Shown piece by piece: positions 8,135 to 17,061 of a stretch of DNA of 64,000 bases. The notes under the pieces are model-generated. The model was not told the DNA's origin. It ran no database searches and was given only the letters and a program-made list of their open reading frames with translations. A program made the position numbers and the translations under genes. The DNA is from a virus, in IMG/VR virus record IMGVR_UViG_3300043788_000101, positions 1-64,000 of that record; one strand, written 5' to 3'. Every line of letters starts with the position of its first letter. Positions within the stretch are counted from its first letter, which is position 1.

Positions 8135-8644
8135 GTGCCAGCCAAGAAGCGCAGACCACCCACAACCACAGCCCACGCCGCCAAGCGCGAGAGCGTCCTC
8201 TCCCGCCTTCTCGGCTTCGAGCCGCTGGCCGACATCGCCGCCTCCGAGCGCGCCACACCGGCGGCCATCAGCGACCGGATGAAGGTCGAGCTTGCGGCGG
8301 TCGTCCTGGCCCCGGCCGAGTTCGAGCACTTGCGGGCCATCGAGACGCTTCGGCTCGACCGCTACCGGCGGGCGCTCGATAGCTTGGCCATGACGGGCGA
8401 CGCGCAGGCCGTGCGGGTCTGCATCGACGCCTCTAAGGCCGTTCTCGCCTGGGCGCAAGCCGGGCAGGCGGTCAAGGTCGAGCACTCGGGCACCCTGAAG
8501 CACCTGAACGTTGACGCCACCAAACTCAGCGACGCCGAACTTCGAGACCTTGCGGCAGGCGCTTGGCCCCAGGCCCCCGAGGGAGCTATCGGCGGCGGCG
8601 GAGTTGGAGCGGCGCCGGAGACTGAGAGCGGCGGGGCTCCTTGA
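8135..8644 (+). CDS. terS: Terminase small subunit
   Basis: GTG at 8135; 169 residues. The N-terminus has a Lys/Arg-rich tail, then a helix-turn-helix-like segment (SVLSRLLGFEPLADIAASER followed by ATPAAISDRM). The middle is helical (FEHLRAIETLRLDRYRRALD), and a C-terminal KHLNVDATKLSDAELRDLAA segment is common in phage small terminases. The call is strengthened by the large subunit immediately downstream. It recognises the packaging site and loads the large subunit. Its 3' end overlaps the terL reading frame. Confidence 0.85.
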   Translation: MPAKKRRPPTTTAHAAKRESVLSRLLGFEPLADIAASERATPAAISDRMKVELAAVVLAPAEFEHLRAIETLRLDRYRRALDSLAMTGDAQAVRVCIDASKAVLAWAQAGQAVKVEHSGTLKHLNVDATKLSDAELRDLAAGAWPQAPEGAIGGGGVGAAPETESGGAP

Positions 8645-9992
8645 CTTCGTTCCGATGCTGTCGCCGGAGTACGATAGCCCGCGGCACCTAAGGCCGCTGA
8701 CGTTTCAGCTCGAGCGGGCGCTCCGAGAGTCGGTCCGGTTTCTCTTCAGCGTTCCGCCGCAGCACGCCAAGACCTCGACGCTCGCGAGCGGCATCGTCTG
8801 GACGATGCTCCGCGACCCTACGCGGTCGCACATCTACGTCACCTACCAGACCAAGCGGACGCGCGAAGTCAGTATCCTGACCCGGAAGCTCGCGGAGCGC
8901 GCTGGGCTCCGGCCGGAAGGGACGCAAGACCTCTGGCGGCTGCCTGAGGGCGGCCAGATCAGCTTCACCTCGTTCGAGGGGCAGCTCGGCGGGACTCCCG
9001 CATCGGGGCTCATCATCGTCGACGACCCGCACAAAAACCGGGGCGAGGCGGAGTCGTCGATCGTCCGCGAGCACGTCTGGAGCGAGTTCAAGTCCTCGGT
9101 CATGACGCGTATGCACAATACGACGTCGGTGATAGTCGTTCACACACGCTGGACGCTCGACGACCTCATCGCGCGGCTCGAGAAGCAGCCGGACCCGATC
9201 GACCCGGAGCGCAAGCTCTGGACCTACAAGAACCTGCCGGCCATCAACGAGGCGGGCGAGCTTCTATGGCCGGAGCACAAGTCGCATCGACTCATCGAGG
9301 AAGCTCGGGCGCGCGGCGAGTACGATTGGTGGTCGCTCTACATGGGCGAGCCGCGTCCGCCGGGTGGGACAGTCTTTCGAGACGTCCAATACTACGACGA
9401 GCTTCCGAAGACGTACCGCGTAGCATTCGGCCTGGACCTCGCCTACACGGCGACTGCTAGATCGGACTATTCGTGCGCGGTTGTGCTCGCCGAAAGCGGC
9501 GGCAACTACTACGTGCTCGACGTCAAGCGTGATAGATGCGCGCCGTATGAGTTCGCCCCGAAGCTTCGCGAGATTCACGCGATGTACCCCGGCGCGCAAG
9601 GCCTCTGGCATACCAGCTCGACCGAGACGGGCACGGCCGACCTGATGCGCAAGGAGATGGGCTTTCACGTTCGCAGCGAGATTGCGAAGGGGAAAGGCTA
9701 CCAGCGCGCGCAGCCGGTCGCAGCGGCGTGGAATCCGCGCGAAGGCAAGCCGGGCCGAGTATTTCTACCGCGCGACAAGCCATGGGTGTCCGAGTTCGTG
9801 ACCGAGATCCTCAACTTCACCGGAGACGAGCGTCAGCACGATGACCAAGTGGTAGCGTTGGCGAGCGCGTTCACGCAGCTCGGGAGCACGGTGACGGAAG
9901 TGCCCCGCGCCTTCCCAACCAAGTTCACCAAGCAAGTCGGGGGCGGTCCCGTGTTTCCGCAGGGCGACAAGGGCGGCGGGTTCGTATGGTGA
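8604..9992 (+). CDS. terL: Terminase large subunit (ATPase-nuclease)
   Basis: Powers DNA packaging and cuts the concatemer. Walker A-type SVPPQHAKTST at about nt 8748-8780, Walker B LIIVDDPHKN at about 9006-9035, and the RNase H-like nuclease starts with FGLDLAYT (about 9427) and ends with the acidic pair in ERQHDDQVV (about 9829). The start is uncertain. The homologous-looking N-terminus ERRRRLRAAGLLDFVPMLSP needs a start at or before TTG 8604. The frame stays open back to TTG 8511, deep inside terS; ATG 8655 would remove that conserved part. The Ala in PPQHAKT replaces the Gly usual in PPQHGKT. Confidence 0.95.
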   Translation: MERRRRLRAAGLLDFVPMLSPEYDSPRHLRPLTFQLERALRESVRFLFSVPPQHAKTSTLASGIVWTMLRDPTRSHIYVTYQTKRTREVSILTRKLAERAGLRPEGTQDLWRLPEGGQISFTSFEGQLGGTPASGLIIVDDPHKNRGEAESSIVREHVWSEFKSSVMTRMHNTTSVIVVHTRWTLDDLIARLEKQPDPIDPERKLWTYKNLPAINEAGELLWPEHKSHRLIEEARARGEYDWWSLYMGEPRPPGGTVFRDVQYYDELPKTYRVAFGLDLAYTATARSDYSCAVVLAESGGNYYVLDVKRDRCAPYEFAPKLREIHAMYPGAQGLWHTSSTETGTADLMRKEMGFHVRSEIAKGKGYQRAQPVAAAWNPREGKPGRVFLPRDKPWVSEFVTEILNFTGDERQHDDQVVALASAFTQLGSTVTEVPRAFPTKFTKQVGGGPVFPQGDKGGGFVW

Positions 9993-10180
9993 TGCCGACA
10001 ACGTGCTCGTGCGGTCGCCACTTCTGGCACGACGTCATGCGAGTCTACGTCGCGCGCCTCTCGTCGGGCCTGGTCATCCTCAAGGCGCACGCGTGGCCGG
10101 TCTGCGTGCAGCAGCTCGACGCCGAGCGTCTGGCGCGGAGCGAAGAGGACACGCGACCAGACCTCGACGTCGTCAAGTGA
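9986..10180 (+). CDS. Small CxC protein (62-64 aa)
   Basis: Start lies in the sequence ATGGTGATG at 9986-9994; the GTG at 9989 gives the four-base overlap common here. Short protein with TTCSCGRHFWHD near the N-terminus, a possible metal-binding knuckle. Function unknown; located between terminase and portal genes. Confidence 0.7.
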   Translation: MVMPTTCSCGRHFWHDVMRVYVARLSSGLVILKAHAWPVCVQQLDAERLARSEEDTRPDLDVVK

Positions 10181-10599
10181 TCCCGAGGCGCCCTCATCCC
10201 AGCGACACTCCGAGCCGCCAGCCCGTCCTCGACTGGGTGCGAGCCAACGCGCCAGACCTTCGCCTCGGCAAGAAGCTGGAGGGCGATCACCGGGTCTGCT
10301 TCGCGCGCTTCACGTTCGCCGGAGTCGTCTACGAGTTTCGTGCGAGCGGCGAGGACTACGCGAACCCGGACGACGAGATCGTGCGGATGTGCGAAGCCGC
10401 GCAGCGCAAGGCCATGAAGCTCAAGTCGCCGCCGGGGCGCGTGCAGGGTCCTGGCCTCGAGCAGGCGATCATCGCCGCCGAGCTGGCCGGCGACCCGGGC
10501 GAGGTCGCGGCGCTCACGCAAGAACTCATGACAGGCAGGCCGCGCGAGGAGTCGCGCTTTCAACGCATTCCCACCAAGTGGGGCACACGGACCGTATGA
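10177..10599 (+). CDS. Hypothetical protein (140 aa)
   Basis: GTG at 10177 overlaps the previous stop. Begins with a basic Pro-rich segment, then a beta-type core (RVCFARFTFAGVVYEFRASG) and a helical C-terminus. No family recognised. Confidence 0.75.
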   Translation: MIPRRPHPSDTPSRQPVLDWVRANAPDLRLGKKLEGDHRVCFARFTFAGVVYEFRASGEDYANPDDEIVRMCEAAQRKAMKLKSPPGRVQGPGLEQAIIAAELAGDPGEVAALTQELMTGRPREESRFQRIPTKWGTRTV

Positions 10600-10775
10600 C
10601 GACCGAACGAGAAGACAAGCGAAAGCCTCGAGTCCCCCAAAGCCGAGTCGGCAGACGCCAGGCCCCGTCGCCCGTCGTGATCGTCCGCCGACGCTACACG
10701 GGCGCAGCCGGCGCAAGCATCGGAGACTTGCCAGACCGCGAAGCCTTCGACCGAGGGAGCCGCGTCACCAAGTGA
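10596..10775 (+). CDS. Small basic protein (59 aa)
   Basis: ATG at 10596 overlaps the previous stop and the stop overlaps the next GTG. Arg/Lys-rich first half (TTEREDKRKPRVPQSRVGRR), probably disordered. Credible only because of the coupled overlaps on both sides. Confidence 0.6.
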   Translation: MTTEREDKRKPRVPQSRVGRRQAPSPVVIVRRRYTGAAGASIGDLPDREAFDRGSRVTK

Positions 10776-10966
10776 GCCAGCCGAGCGCGCAGGCGGAGCA
10801 AGACTTCGTCGAATGGGCGACACTCTGGCCGCTCGACAAACCCGAGCCGAGGGTCGAGCACGGGACTCGCTGGCGCTACTTCCGCAGCTTCTACAACGGG
10901 CCAACGCTCATCGGCGTCTTGCTCGGGTCGCGCTGGGAGCCGTGGCTCGCGAAGTACGTGATATGA
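10772..10966 (+). CDS. Hypothetical small protein (64 aa)
   Basis: GTG at 10772, overlapping on both sides. Trp/Tyr-rich (QDFVEWATLWPLDKPEPRVE, WRYFRSFYNGP). Unrecognised; a compact domain is likely because of the aromatic content. Confidence 0.68.
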   Translation: MSQPSAQAEQDFVEWATLWPLDKPEPRVEHGTRWRYFRSFYNGPTLIGVLLGSRWEPWLAKYVI

Positions 10967-11199
10967 CCTCCGACCGCAAGCTCGCGCTCATCAAGCGCCA
11001 TGCGCCAACCTTCGTTCTCACCGAGTTCATTCACGGCGGGCAGCGCGGATGGTGCGCCACCGTGAAGGTCGGCGGCAAGCTCTTGAATCTCTCGGAGGTC
11101 GGGGCCCCCAAGTTTTTCAACATGATTCGCGACAACATCATCCAAGCCTGCTTCGAGGACGACCGAATCGTGCCGCGCCACGCGAGGCTTAGCGCCTGA
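10963..11199 (+). CDS. Hypothetical small protein (78 aa)
   Basis: ATG at 10963 overlaps the previous stop. Contains ATVKVGGKLLNLSEVGAPKF, likely beta-hairpins, then a helix. Function unknown. Confidence 0.7.
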   Translation: MTSDRKLALIKRHAPTFVLTEFIHGGQRGWCATVKVGGKLLNLSEVGAPKFFNMIRDNIIQACFEDDRIVPRHARLSA

Positions 11200-11570
11200 T
11201 GCCGAGGCCCGAGTTCTTCAAGTCCTCGCAGTTCACTGGCACAACGCCGGTACGATTCGACGGAGCCCCGGGCGGTCCGTTCGCGGGGGACACGAAGTGG
11301 CGTGGGGTCAAGGACTTCCAACATTCGACTTTGTGTCGTGCATTTTCCTTGTCGCAGTCGGCCTTCTTTTTTGACTTGCCAAGCACGGTGCGCGGCATCG
11401 GCTCTAGCAGTGGAGCCCACTCTAGCACGCGTCGCCTCATCAACGGCTACGTCATGATGGCAGGACGCGACACGCCAGTGGGCAAACTCACCATCATCAC
11501 CGGCGCGGACAAGTTTCGCGATGGGGATCCGCTGAGCGAGCGCGAGTTCTTCGACCTTTCGACGAGCTGA
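11199..11570 (+). CDS. Hypothetical protein (123 aa)
   Basis: ATG at 11199 shares one base with the previous stop (TGATG). The first part carries FDGAPGGPFAGDTKW, the middle is aromatic/Ser-rich, and the end (VGKLTIITGADKFRDGDPLS) is beta-like. The locally lower GC over 11320-11380 may point to recent transfer. No known family. Confidence 0.68.
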   Translation: MPRPEFFKSSQFTGTTPVRFDGAPGGPFAGDTKWRGVKDFQHSTLCRAFSLSQSAFFFDLPSTVRGIGSSSGAHSSTRRLINGYVMMAGRDTPVGKLTIITGADKFRDGDPLSEREFFDLSTS

Positions 11571-11854
11571 TGGCCGAGACAAGCGACATTCCCGATCACG
11601 TTGTGCGGATGATTGAGCAGCTGACCGCCATCATCACGGACAGCACGGCGCCAAACGTCACACGCGGCTACGCAATGCGAGACCTCGCGCGGCTCTGCGA
11701 GAGCCACTGCCCGCATCTCGAGCTAGTCGCCACCGAGCGGCAACGATTCGCGGAGGCTCTGGGTAAGCTCGGCGCCGAGCGCGCGCTCCCTTACGAGCCC
11801 GCCACCGCACCAACGATAGTTCCTTCAGGCAGTGACGAGGCAGGCACGCGATAA
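11570..11854 (+). CDS. Hypothetical protein (94 aa)
   Basis: ATG at 11570 shares a base with the previous stop. Helical, soluble; repeated Arg/Glu heptads (MRDLARLCESHCPHLELVAT). Unrecognised. A stem-loop follows directly. Confidence 0.72.
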   Translation: MAETSDIPDHVVRMIEQLTAIITDSTAPNVTRGYAMRDLARLCESHCPHLELVATERQRFAEALGKLGAERALPYEPATAPTIVPSGSDEAGTR

Positions 11855-11858
11855 ACCG

Positions 11859-11880
11859 CGGCCCGCCCACCTGGGCCGCT
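11859..11880 (+). terminator. Stem-loop between small genes and portal block
   Basis: GCGGCCC (11859-11865) pairs with GGGCCGC (11874-11880) around an 8-base loop. There is no T-tract, so it is at best a weak or rho-assisted terminator, or an RNA-processing hairpin. Confidence 0.4.
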
Positions 11881-11896
11881 CCAGGGAGACACTCGA

Positions 11897-12349
11897 ATGA
11901 ACGCAGCATCGATCGCCGCAGCGAACAAGCACAACGCGACGCAGTTTCTCACCAAGTACGGATGCATCGCGGCGCGTATCGGCACAGACCACATGATCAA
12001 GCTCCGCGTCGATTGGACGACCGAGCAAGGTCGCATGGTGCGCAAGGGCACGAACGTCCAGCTCTCGTGCCAGGACATCACGCGGCACCCCGAGCTGACC
12101 AAGGCGCCCGGTGTCGTCAAGTGGCACTGCGTCTACTGCCGGCAGGACTGGGATACGAAAGAGGAGCTTCTCGCTTCTCACCCGGACAACCGCATCCTCG
12201 CCAAGCAAAACGAGACGCACCTCTACTACGCGACGGCGCAGCGGGCGGCAGCACCGGGCAAGGCGGCCAAGATGGACGGCAACAAGGTCGTCGCCGAGGC
12301 GGTCGAGCCGACGGAAAGCGTGGCCATGTTGCTCTCGGATGAAGAGTAG
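11897..12349 (+). CDS. Hypothetical protein with CxxC (150 aa)
   Basis: ATG behind AGGGAGA. The N-terminal third is helical; the middle has VKWHCVYCRQDWDTKEELLA, one CxxC that may be half of a zinc site with nearby His; C-terminus acidic. Directly precedes the portal gene. Not recognised. Confidence 0.75.
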   Translation: MNAASIAAANKHNATQFLTKYGCIAARIGTDHMIKLRVDWTTEQGRMVRKGTNVQLSCQDITRHPELTKAPGVVKWHCVYCRQDWDTKEELLASHPDNRILAKQNETHLYYATAQRAAAPGKAAKMDGNKVVAEAVEPTESVAMLLSDEE

Positions 12350-12381
12350 ACGAAAGGCATAAAGCCCGAGGGGCTAGCTAG

Positions 12382-14289
12382 ATGGCAAACCCCACGAACG
12401 GAGGCGGCTGGAACAACGGCCCTCAGCCTAGCAACGGCCAGACGGGCGTCTTGCGCGGCGCGGGCGGCAACACGCTTTACGACCAGTTCGGTAACTGGCT
12501 GCCGCCGACCAACGATCCCGCGTTTCAGCCGCCTGGCAATCCGCTCCGTGACGTAGGGGCGGCCAAGGCCCGCGCTCGCGTCATCAACCGCGAGATCCCC
12601 GACGTCGTCGTCGAGACGGGCTGGAGCCCGGGGACGATTCGCGCGGCGCTGATGGATCTGGTCGTCGGTCTTTTCGACCGGCCGAGCCAGCTGCACGAAA
12701 GCATCATGTCCGACTCGCGCGTGCAAAGCGCGATGAAGTCGCGAAGCGGCGGCCTTCTCGGTCGCGCCATCCGGTTCAAGATCCCCAAGCGGTTCAAGGA
12801 CGACGACCGCGCGATCGAATGCCACGCGGCGTGGGAGCGGCACTGGCCCTCGATGCACGCGGAGCCAGCACTCCTGCAGATGCTCGAGACCGCGCACTCG
12901 CTCGGCTTCTCCTACTCGCAGATTCTCTGGGACACGAGCCGGCGCATCTGGAAGCCGTATCTCGTCCCGTTCAACGCGCGCTACTGCTACTACCACTGGA
13001 CGCTCCGCACGCACGTCGCGGTCACGCTCGACGGGCAGCTTCCCATCACGGGTGGCGACGCGCACTGGGTCCTGCACGCTCCTTACGGGAGCTACCGCGG
13101 CTGGATGTTCGGGGCGCTGCGGTCGATCGCGCAGTGGTACCTCGCGCGCAACTACGCCCTTCGCGACTGGGCCCGCTACTGCGAGCGCCACGGCTTCCCC
13201 ATCCCACTCGCCGACACGCCGTTCGGCGCAGACCCGCAAGACATCGCGGCCTACCAGGCGCAGCTCGCCAACCTCGGACAAGAGTCCGTCATGCAGCTGC
13301 CGGGTTCGGTCGACGTCAACAAGTACGGCAAGTACGACCTACGCTACCTCGAGCCGACCGACGACAACTGGCAGGCGTTCAAGGCGCTCATCGAGCAGTG
13401 CAACGATGAGATCACGCTCTCGCTTCTCGCGCAAAACCTCACGACGCAAGTCAAAGAGGGAAGCTTCGCGGCCGCGCGCGTGCACGCCGACGTGCGCCAG
13501 GCGCTGCTGGAGGCCGACGCGAGGGCGCTCGCCAAGACGCTCTACGTTCAGGTCGCGCGCCCGTTCGCGGCCATCAACTTCGGCGACGCGAACCTCGCGC
13601 CCGAGATCACGTGGGACGTCCGGCCGCCCGAAGACCTCAAGACGAAGGCCGAGACCGCCGAGTCGCTGTTCGTTGGCATGGCGCAGCTTCGCCAAGCGGG
13701 ACTTCGGATCAAGAACCCGGAGAAGTTCGCCCGCCGCTTCGGCATCCTCGGTCTCGAGCTTGAGGAAATCGATCCGCTCCAGGTCGAAGCCAAGCTCGCG
13801 CAAGCCACGGGCAAGGTGGACGCTGGAGACAACGCTACACCGACTGCCGACGACGAAAAGAAAAAGAGCAAGAAGTCCGACGAGCAAGACGAGGGCAAGG
13901 AAGACAAGGGCGAGGAGAGCGCCCTGTCTAGGTCCGAGCTTCGCCGCGTCGAACGCCGCCGCACGGCGCGAATGGTCGCCAAGGCCACGCGCAGGGCGGC
14001 CCGCGCGGTCATTGCCCCAGCGCTCGCGACGGTCGAAGCGCAAAGCGTGGACACGGCCGAGCGGCTGGCCGCCTTCGGGGCGCAGCTCGCTGAGCTTTCG
14101 TCGAGAGAGCCGCCTCCACCGCCACCAGCGCCCGAGCCACCGCCCGAGCCAGAACTGTCCTTCGCACAACGTAACGCGGGTTTCCTCGCCGACCTGAAAG
14201 AGATGCGCGACCTCGGACTGAAGACGGACAGAGACGCGATCGAGCGGCTCGCAGAGCTTCACGGCGTGCCGCCCCCTGAGGTCGAGTAG
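12382..14289 (+). CDS. Portal protein, DUF935 (Mu gp29-like)
   Basis: 635 residues. Residues 60-420 match the DUF935 portal family: LVVGLFDRPSQLHESIMSDS, RSGGLLGRAIRFKIP, LLQMLETAHSLGFSYSQILW, then the stem/crown region ending TWDVRPPEDLKTKAE. It forms the dodecameric channel at one capsid vertex through which terminase pumps DNA. After residue 480 comes a Lys/Glu-rich linker (DDEKKKSKKSDEQDEGKEDK), a coiled helical part, and a Pro-rich segment PPPPPPAPEPPPEPE before a final helical domain, longer than usual for the family. ATG follows GAGGGG. Confidence 0.93.
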   Translation: MANPTNGGGWNNGPQPSNGQTGVLRGAGGNTLYDQFGNWLPPTNDPAFQPPGNPLRDVGAAKARARVINREIPDVVVETGWSPGTIRAALMDLVVGLFDRPSQLHESIMSDSRVQSAMKSRSGGLLGRAIRFKIPKRFKDDDRAIECHAAWERHWPSMHAEPALLQMLETAHSLGFSYSQILWDTSRRIWKPYLVPFNARYCYYHWTLRTHVAVTLDGQLPITGGDAHWVLHAPYGSYRGWMFGALRSIAQWYLARNYALRDWARYCERHGFPIPLADTPFGADPQDIAAYQAQLANLGQESVMQLPGSVDVNKYGKYDLRYLEPTDDNWQAFKALIEQCNDEITLSLLAQNLTTQVKEGSFAAARVHADVRQALLEADARALAKTLYVQVARPFAAINFGDANLAPEITWDVRPPEDLKTKAETAESLFVGMAQLRQAGLRIKNPEKFARRFGILGLELEEIDPLQVEAKLAQATGKVDAGDNATPTADDEKKKSKKSDEQDEGKEDKGEESALSRSELRRVERRRTARMVAKATRRAARAVIAPALATVEAQSVDTAERLAAFGAQLAELSSREPPPPPPAPEPPPEPELSFAQRNAGFLADLKEMRDLGLKTDRDAIERLAELHGVPPPEVE

Positions 14290-14723
14290 TGGCCGGCGTC
14301 ATCTACAACTGTACCAAGGCGATGTTCGCGGGGGACACCGACTGGGCGTCGCCCGCGCAGACGTACAAGGCGCTTCTCGCAACCGACGATTACGAGCCCA
14401 AGGCCTCGCATCGGCGCGTGAGCGACGTCGAAGCGGAACTCTCCGGCAAAGGCTACGAGCGCCAGACGCTACACGGCCGGAGCATCGTCGCCAACGAGAC
14501 GGACGGTCGCGCGGACTGCCACGCCGAGGCCGTGACCTTCGGCAAGCTCGCAACCAAGGAGAGCTACCGCTGGCTCGTCGTTTATCGCGAGCGCGACAAC
14601 GACGCGCGTTCCGAACTCGTGTGCGCGGTCGATATGGACGAAGTCTCGCTCGCGGGAATCAGCGAGCACACGATCCGCTGGGACGGCGAAGAGAAACAAG
14701 GACGAGTCTTCTCGCTCCGATAG
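14289..14723 (+). CDS. Putative virion structural protein (144 aa)
   Basis: GTG at 14289 shares a base with the portal stop. Pattern MAGVIYNCTKAMFAGDTDW ... KALLATDDYEPK ... DVEAELSGKGYERQTL ... LVVYRERDNDARSELVCAVD resembles a small beta-sandwich protein found in structural modules of many tailed phages. Likely a minor virion component; exact place unknown. Confidence 0.75.
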   Translation: MAGVIYNCTKAMFAGDTDWASPAQTYKALLATDDYEPKASHRRVSDVEAELSGKGYERQTLHGRSIVANETDGRADCHAEAVTFGKLATKESYRWLVVYRERDNDARSELVCAVDMDEVSLAGISEHTIRWDGEEKQGRVFSLR

Positions 14724-14737
14724 GAAACACTCCCACA

Positions 14738-15595
14738 ATGAGCAACTGCCTCTTCGGCCTCGGCCGCAACGACTTTCTGACCAAGGTCCTCAACTGGACC
14801 TCCGACACCAACAAGGCGACGCTGCTCTCGATGAGCACGCAGGCCGGCAAGATCTATCTCGTGACCGGGGCGACCAATGCCTCGCCCATCGTGCTCAGCC
14901 TCACATCGACTACGGGTATCACGACGGGCGATATCGTCGTCGTCGGCGGCGTCGGCGGAAACCTCGCAGCGAATGGGACATGGCAGGTCGGCACGGTCGT
15001 CGCAAACACGTCGATTCAGCTTCTCACACGTCTCGACGGAAACAACTCCACGGGCAGTGGAGCCTGGACAAGTGGCGGCTGGATCATCGACGTGTCGAGC
15101 GCAGCGACGCTCAGCGACGTGTCCGCAAACACCATCGGGACGGACGTCGCGCTATCGGGCGAGACTGCCACTCTCGGCGTTGCGAACGCGAGCAGCTGGA
15201 CGTGGACGAGCCTCACGGCCACGGAAGCCTGGGCGGTTGCTATCTACAGCAACACCGCATCGAACGACCTTATTGCCTTCTACGACGGGACCTATCAGGT
15301 CTACGTCATCACTCAAACCGCGGCGACATCGACAAGCATCCCGGTCGCGCGGCTATCGGTTCAGATTCCGAGCGGTAGCGTGCTCAACTTCTCAGACGGC
15401 ACGACGGCGACATTGACCGCGCAGGCGAACGTAGGCGACACGTCGCTGACGGTTTCGTCGACGGCGGCGATCATTCATCGACAGGCAACGGCGGACGTAA
15501 CTACGCTGGCCGCGGGTCTGCCCGTTACGCCGGCCTCTGGAGGTTCGCTGCAGTTCACGCCTTCGAGCGGAGTCAACAAGCTCTTTGCGCTCTAG
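14738..15595 (+). CDS. Beta-rich virion/adhesin-like protein with FCCH-like module (285 aa)
   Basis: ATG 14738 behind AGGAAACAC. After a short helical start (SNCLFGLGRNDFLTKVLNWT) the protein is Thr/Ser/Gly/Ala-rich and beta-predicted. Nucleotides about 14872-15090 encode a copy of a module (SPIVLSLTSTTGITTGDIVV ... AANGTWQVGTVVANTSIQLL) that recurs in four places of the tail region. Likely a head fibre or tail-associated decoration rather than an enzyme. Confidence 0.75.
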   Translation: MSNCLFGLGRNDFLTKVLNWTSDTNKATLLSMSTQAGKIYLVTGATNASPIVLSLTSTTGITTGDIVVVGGVGGNLAANGTWQVGTVVANTSIQLLTRLDGNNSTGSGAWTSGGWIIDVSSAATLSDVSANTIGTDVALSGETATLGVANASSWTWTSLTATEAWAVAIYSNTASNDLIAFYDGTYQVYVITQTAATSTSIPVARLSVQIPSGSVLNFSDGTTATLTAQANVGDTSLTVSSTAAIIHRQATADVTTLAAGLPVTPASGGSLQFTPSSGVNKLFAL

Positions 15596-15601
15596 CACGA
15601 G

Positions 15602-16651
15602 ATGATTCTCCTCACATCGACGTCTGACCTTGTCCAGGTTGTCACAAGTGCAGGCCTGACGGTCCACGTCCAAGCCAGCTACGTCGACGTCAGCGGGTCG
15701 ACGGTCACGCCGGGTCGGCTCAACACGATCATCTCGTCGGCTGCGACCACGACAGTAGTTGGGTCGCCCGCGTCCTCGACGCAGCGCAACCTGAAGGAGC
15801 TATCGGTCTTCAACACGTCCAGCACGACGGCGGAGACCGTGACGGTCCAGCATACGGACGGGTCGAACGTCATCGACCTATTCTCCATCTCGCTCAACCC
15901 CGGTTCATGCATCAAGTACGACGACCTGTCCGGGTGGAAGACCTACGACAACCTCGGCAACATGATGCAGAGCATCTCGTCGCCGGGGCGCCTACTGCGC
16001 TCGACGCTGCTGACGAGCACGTCGGCCTCCACGTCCTTCACGACCGGCAGCGGGACCAACACGATCCGCGTGCGGCAGTGCGGCGGCGGCGGTCAGGGCG
16101 GCGGTGTTTCTACAACGACTGGTGAGGTCGGTGCTGGCGGTGGTGCGGGGGCATCTGCTGAGGCGATTTTTGCAGCATCCCCAAGCCTTGGATGCACGTA
16201 TCAGTGTGGCACGGGAGGGACTACAGGCGGGACCGGCGCGGGTGGGCAAGCGGGCGCGAATACGACGTTCGTCATCAACGGTGTGACGCTTACGAGCCCA
16301 GGGGGCTCTGGTGGCGCTGCCCAGACGGGCGCCGTCGCCGTCAATGCTCTCGGAGGCGCGGGCGGCGCCGTCTCGACAATCTCGTCTGGTTCGGCCGTTT
16401 ATTTGGCGGCGGGCGCGAACGGTAACAACAGCACGGCGTCTGCCACTGCGGCGGACGGCATTTCTGGCTGCGGCGGCTCGACTCCGTTCGGCGGCGGTGC
16501 GAATGGCCAGGTTGAATCAGCGAACGCGACGGGTCTTAGTGCAGCGGCGCTCGGGTACGGCGGAGGCGGTGGTGGTGCTGCTGGTACTGGAACAGCCCGA
16601 GCGGGCGGTGCGGGTGCGCAGGGCTGCGTGATCGTCGACGAATATTCTTAG
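15602..16651 (+). CDS. Glycine-rich adhesin-like protein (349 aa)
   Basis: Residues 1-140 are beta-rich. Residues 160-349 hold alternating Gly-rich runs (QCGGGGQGGGVSTTTGEVGA, GYGGGGGGAAGTGTARAGGA) interspersed with short hydrophobic strands. This resembles the polyglycine-sandwich receptor-binding domains of T-even-type adhesins (gp38, Salmonella phage S16). The protein ends CVIVDEYS, as in many Gly-rich phage tail proteins ('G..G..GaiivEY'). Probable host-binding fibre tip, oddly encoded on the head side of the late operon. Confidence 0.78.
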   Translation: MILLTSTSDLVQVVTSAGLTVHVQASYVDVSGSTVTPGRLNTIISSAATTTVVGSPASSTQRNLKELSVFNTSSTTAETVTVQHTDGSNVIDLFSISLNPGSCIKYDDLSGWKTYDNLGNMMQSISSPGRLLRSTLLTSTSASTSFTTGSGTNTIRVRQCGGGGQGGGVSTTTGEVGAGGGAGASAEAIFAASPSLGCTYQCGTGGTTGGTGAGGQAGANTTFVINGVTLTSPGGSGGAAQTGAVAVNALGGAGGAVSTISSGSAVYLAAGANGNNSTASATAADGISGCGGSTPFGGGANGQVESANATGLSAAALGYGGGGGGAAGTGTARAGGAGAQGCVIVDEYS

Positions 16652-16674
16652 TCCAAACTCCTGACGTGTGAGCC

Positions 16675-17061
16675 ATGCCGAAGCTACAACCGACGCTCGA
16701 GGGGGCCGGCGCCTTCCTGGGCGGAGGCCAGTGGCATTGCCCGGGGCCGCAGCGCGTCATCGAGTGTCACGCGGGCTGGGGCACTGAGAGGCCGATAGCG
16801 GCCGGCAACGTCCGCGTCGTCCAGATCGCGACGCTCGACGGCGCGGTCCCGCCGCTGACGATCGGCGACGGGGAGAACGACTACGTACGGAGCGACGCGC
16901 GGGTGGTCGGCGGTTTGCCGCCCGGCGGCGTCGCAGTCATCTACCGGGCGACGATCGCCGTCGCGCGCGTCGCGCTGCACGGGCAGGCGCCGCCGGTGCG
17001 GATCGTCTTCTCGACCCCGGCGGAGTCGCCGACCGTGACCCTCTACGAGTTCGCGCCTTGA
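16675..17061 (+). CDS. Hypothetical virion-associated protein (128 aa)
   Basis: Beta-rich and Pro/Gly-containing, without helices of note. One Cys pair (QWHCPGPQRVIECHAG). Lies between adhesin-like genes and its stop overlaps the next start, so it is probably part of the same appendage. Confidence 0.68.
   Translation: MPKLQPTLEGAGAFLGGGQWHCPGPQRVIECHAGWGTERPIAAGNVRVVQIATLDGAVPPLTIGDGENDYVRSDARVVGGLPPGGVAVIYRATIAVARVALHGQAPPVRIVFSTPAESPTVTLYEFAP

Noticed and set aside
8135-8644. Possibility of tRNA genes or CRISPR arrays in the gaps
   Set aside because: No cloverleaf or regularly spaced repeat arrays were found in any of the noncoding stretches; the repeats at 51.3-56.9 kb lie at irregular gene borders and not between uniform spacers.
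12226-13281. Long minus-strand open frame (351 codons) opposite the portal gene
   Set aside because: Composition is Arg/Val/Glu-rich as expected from the complement of a GC-rich gene; no ribosome site and no recognisable motif, while the plus strand encodes a clear portal.
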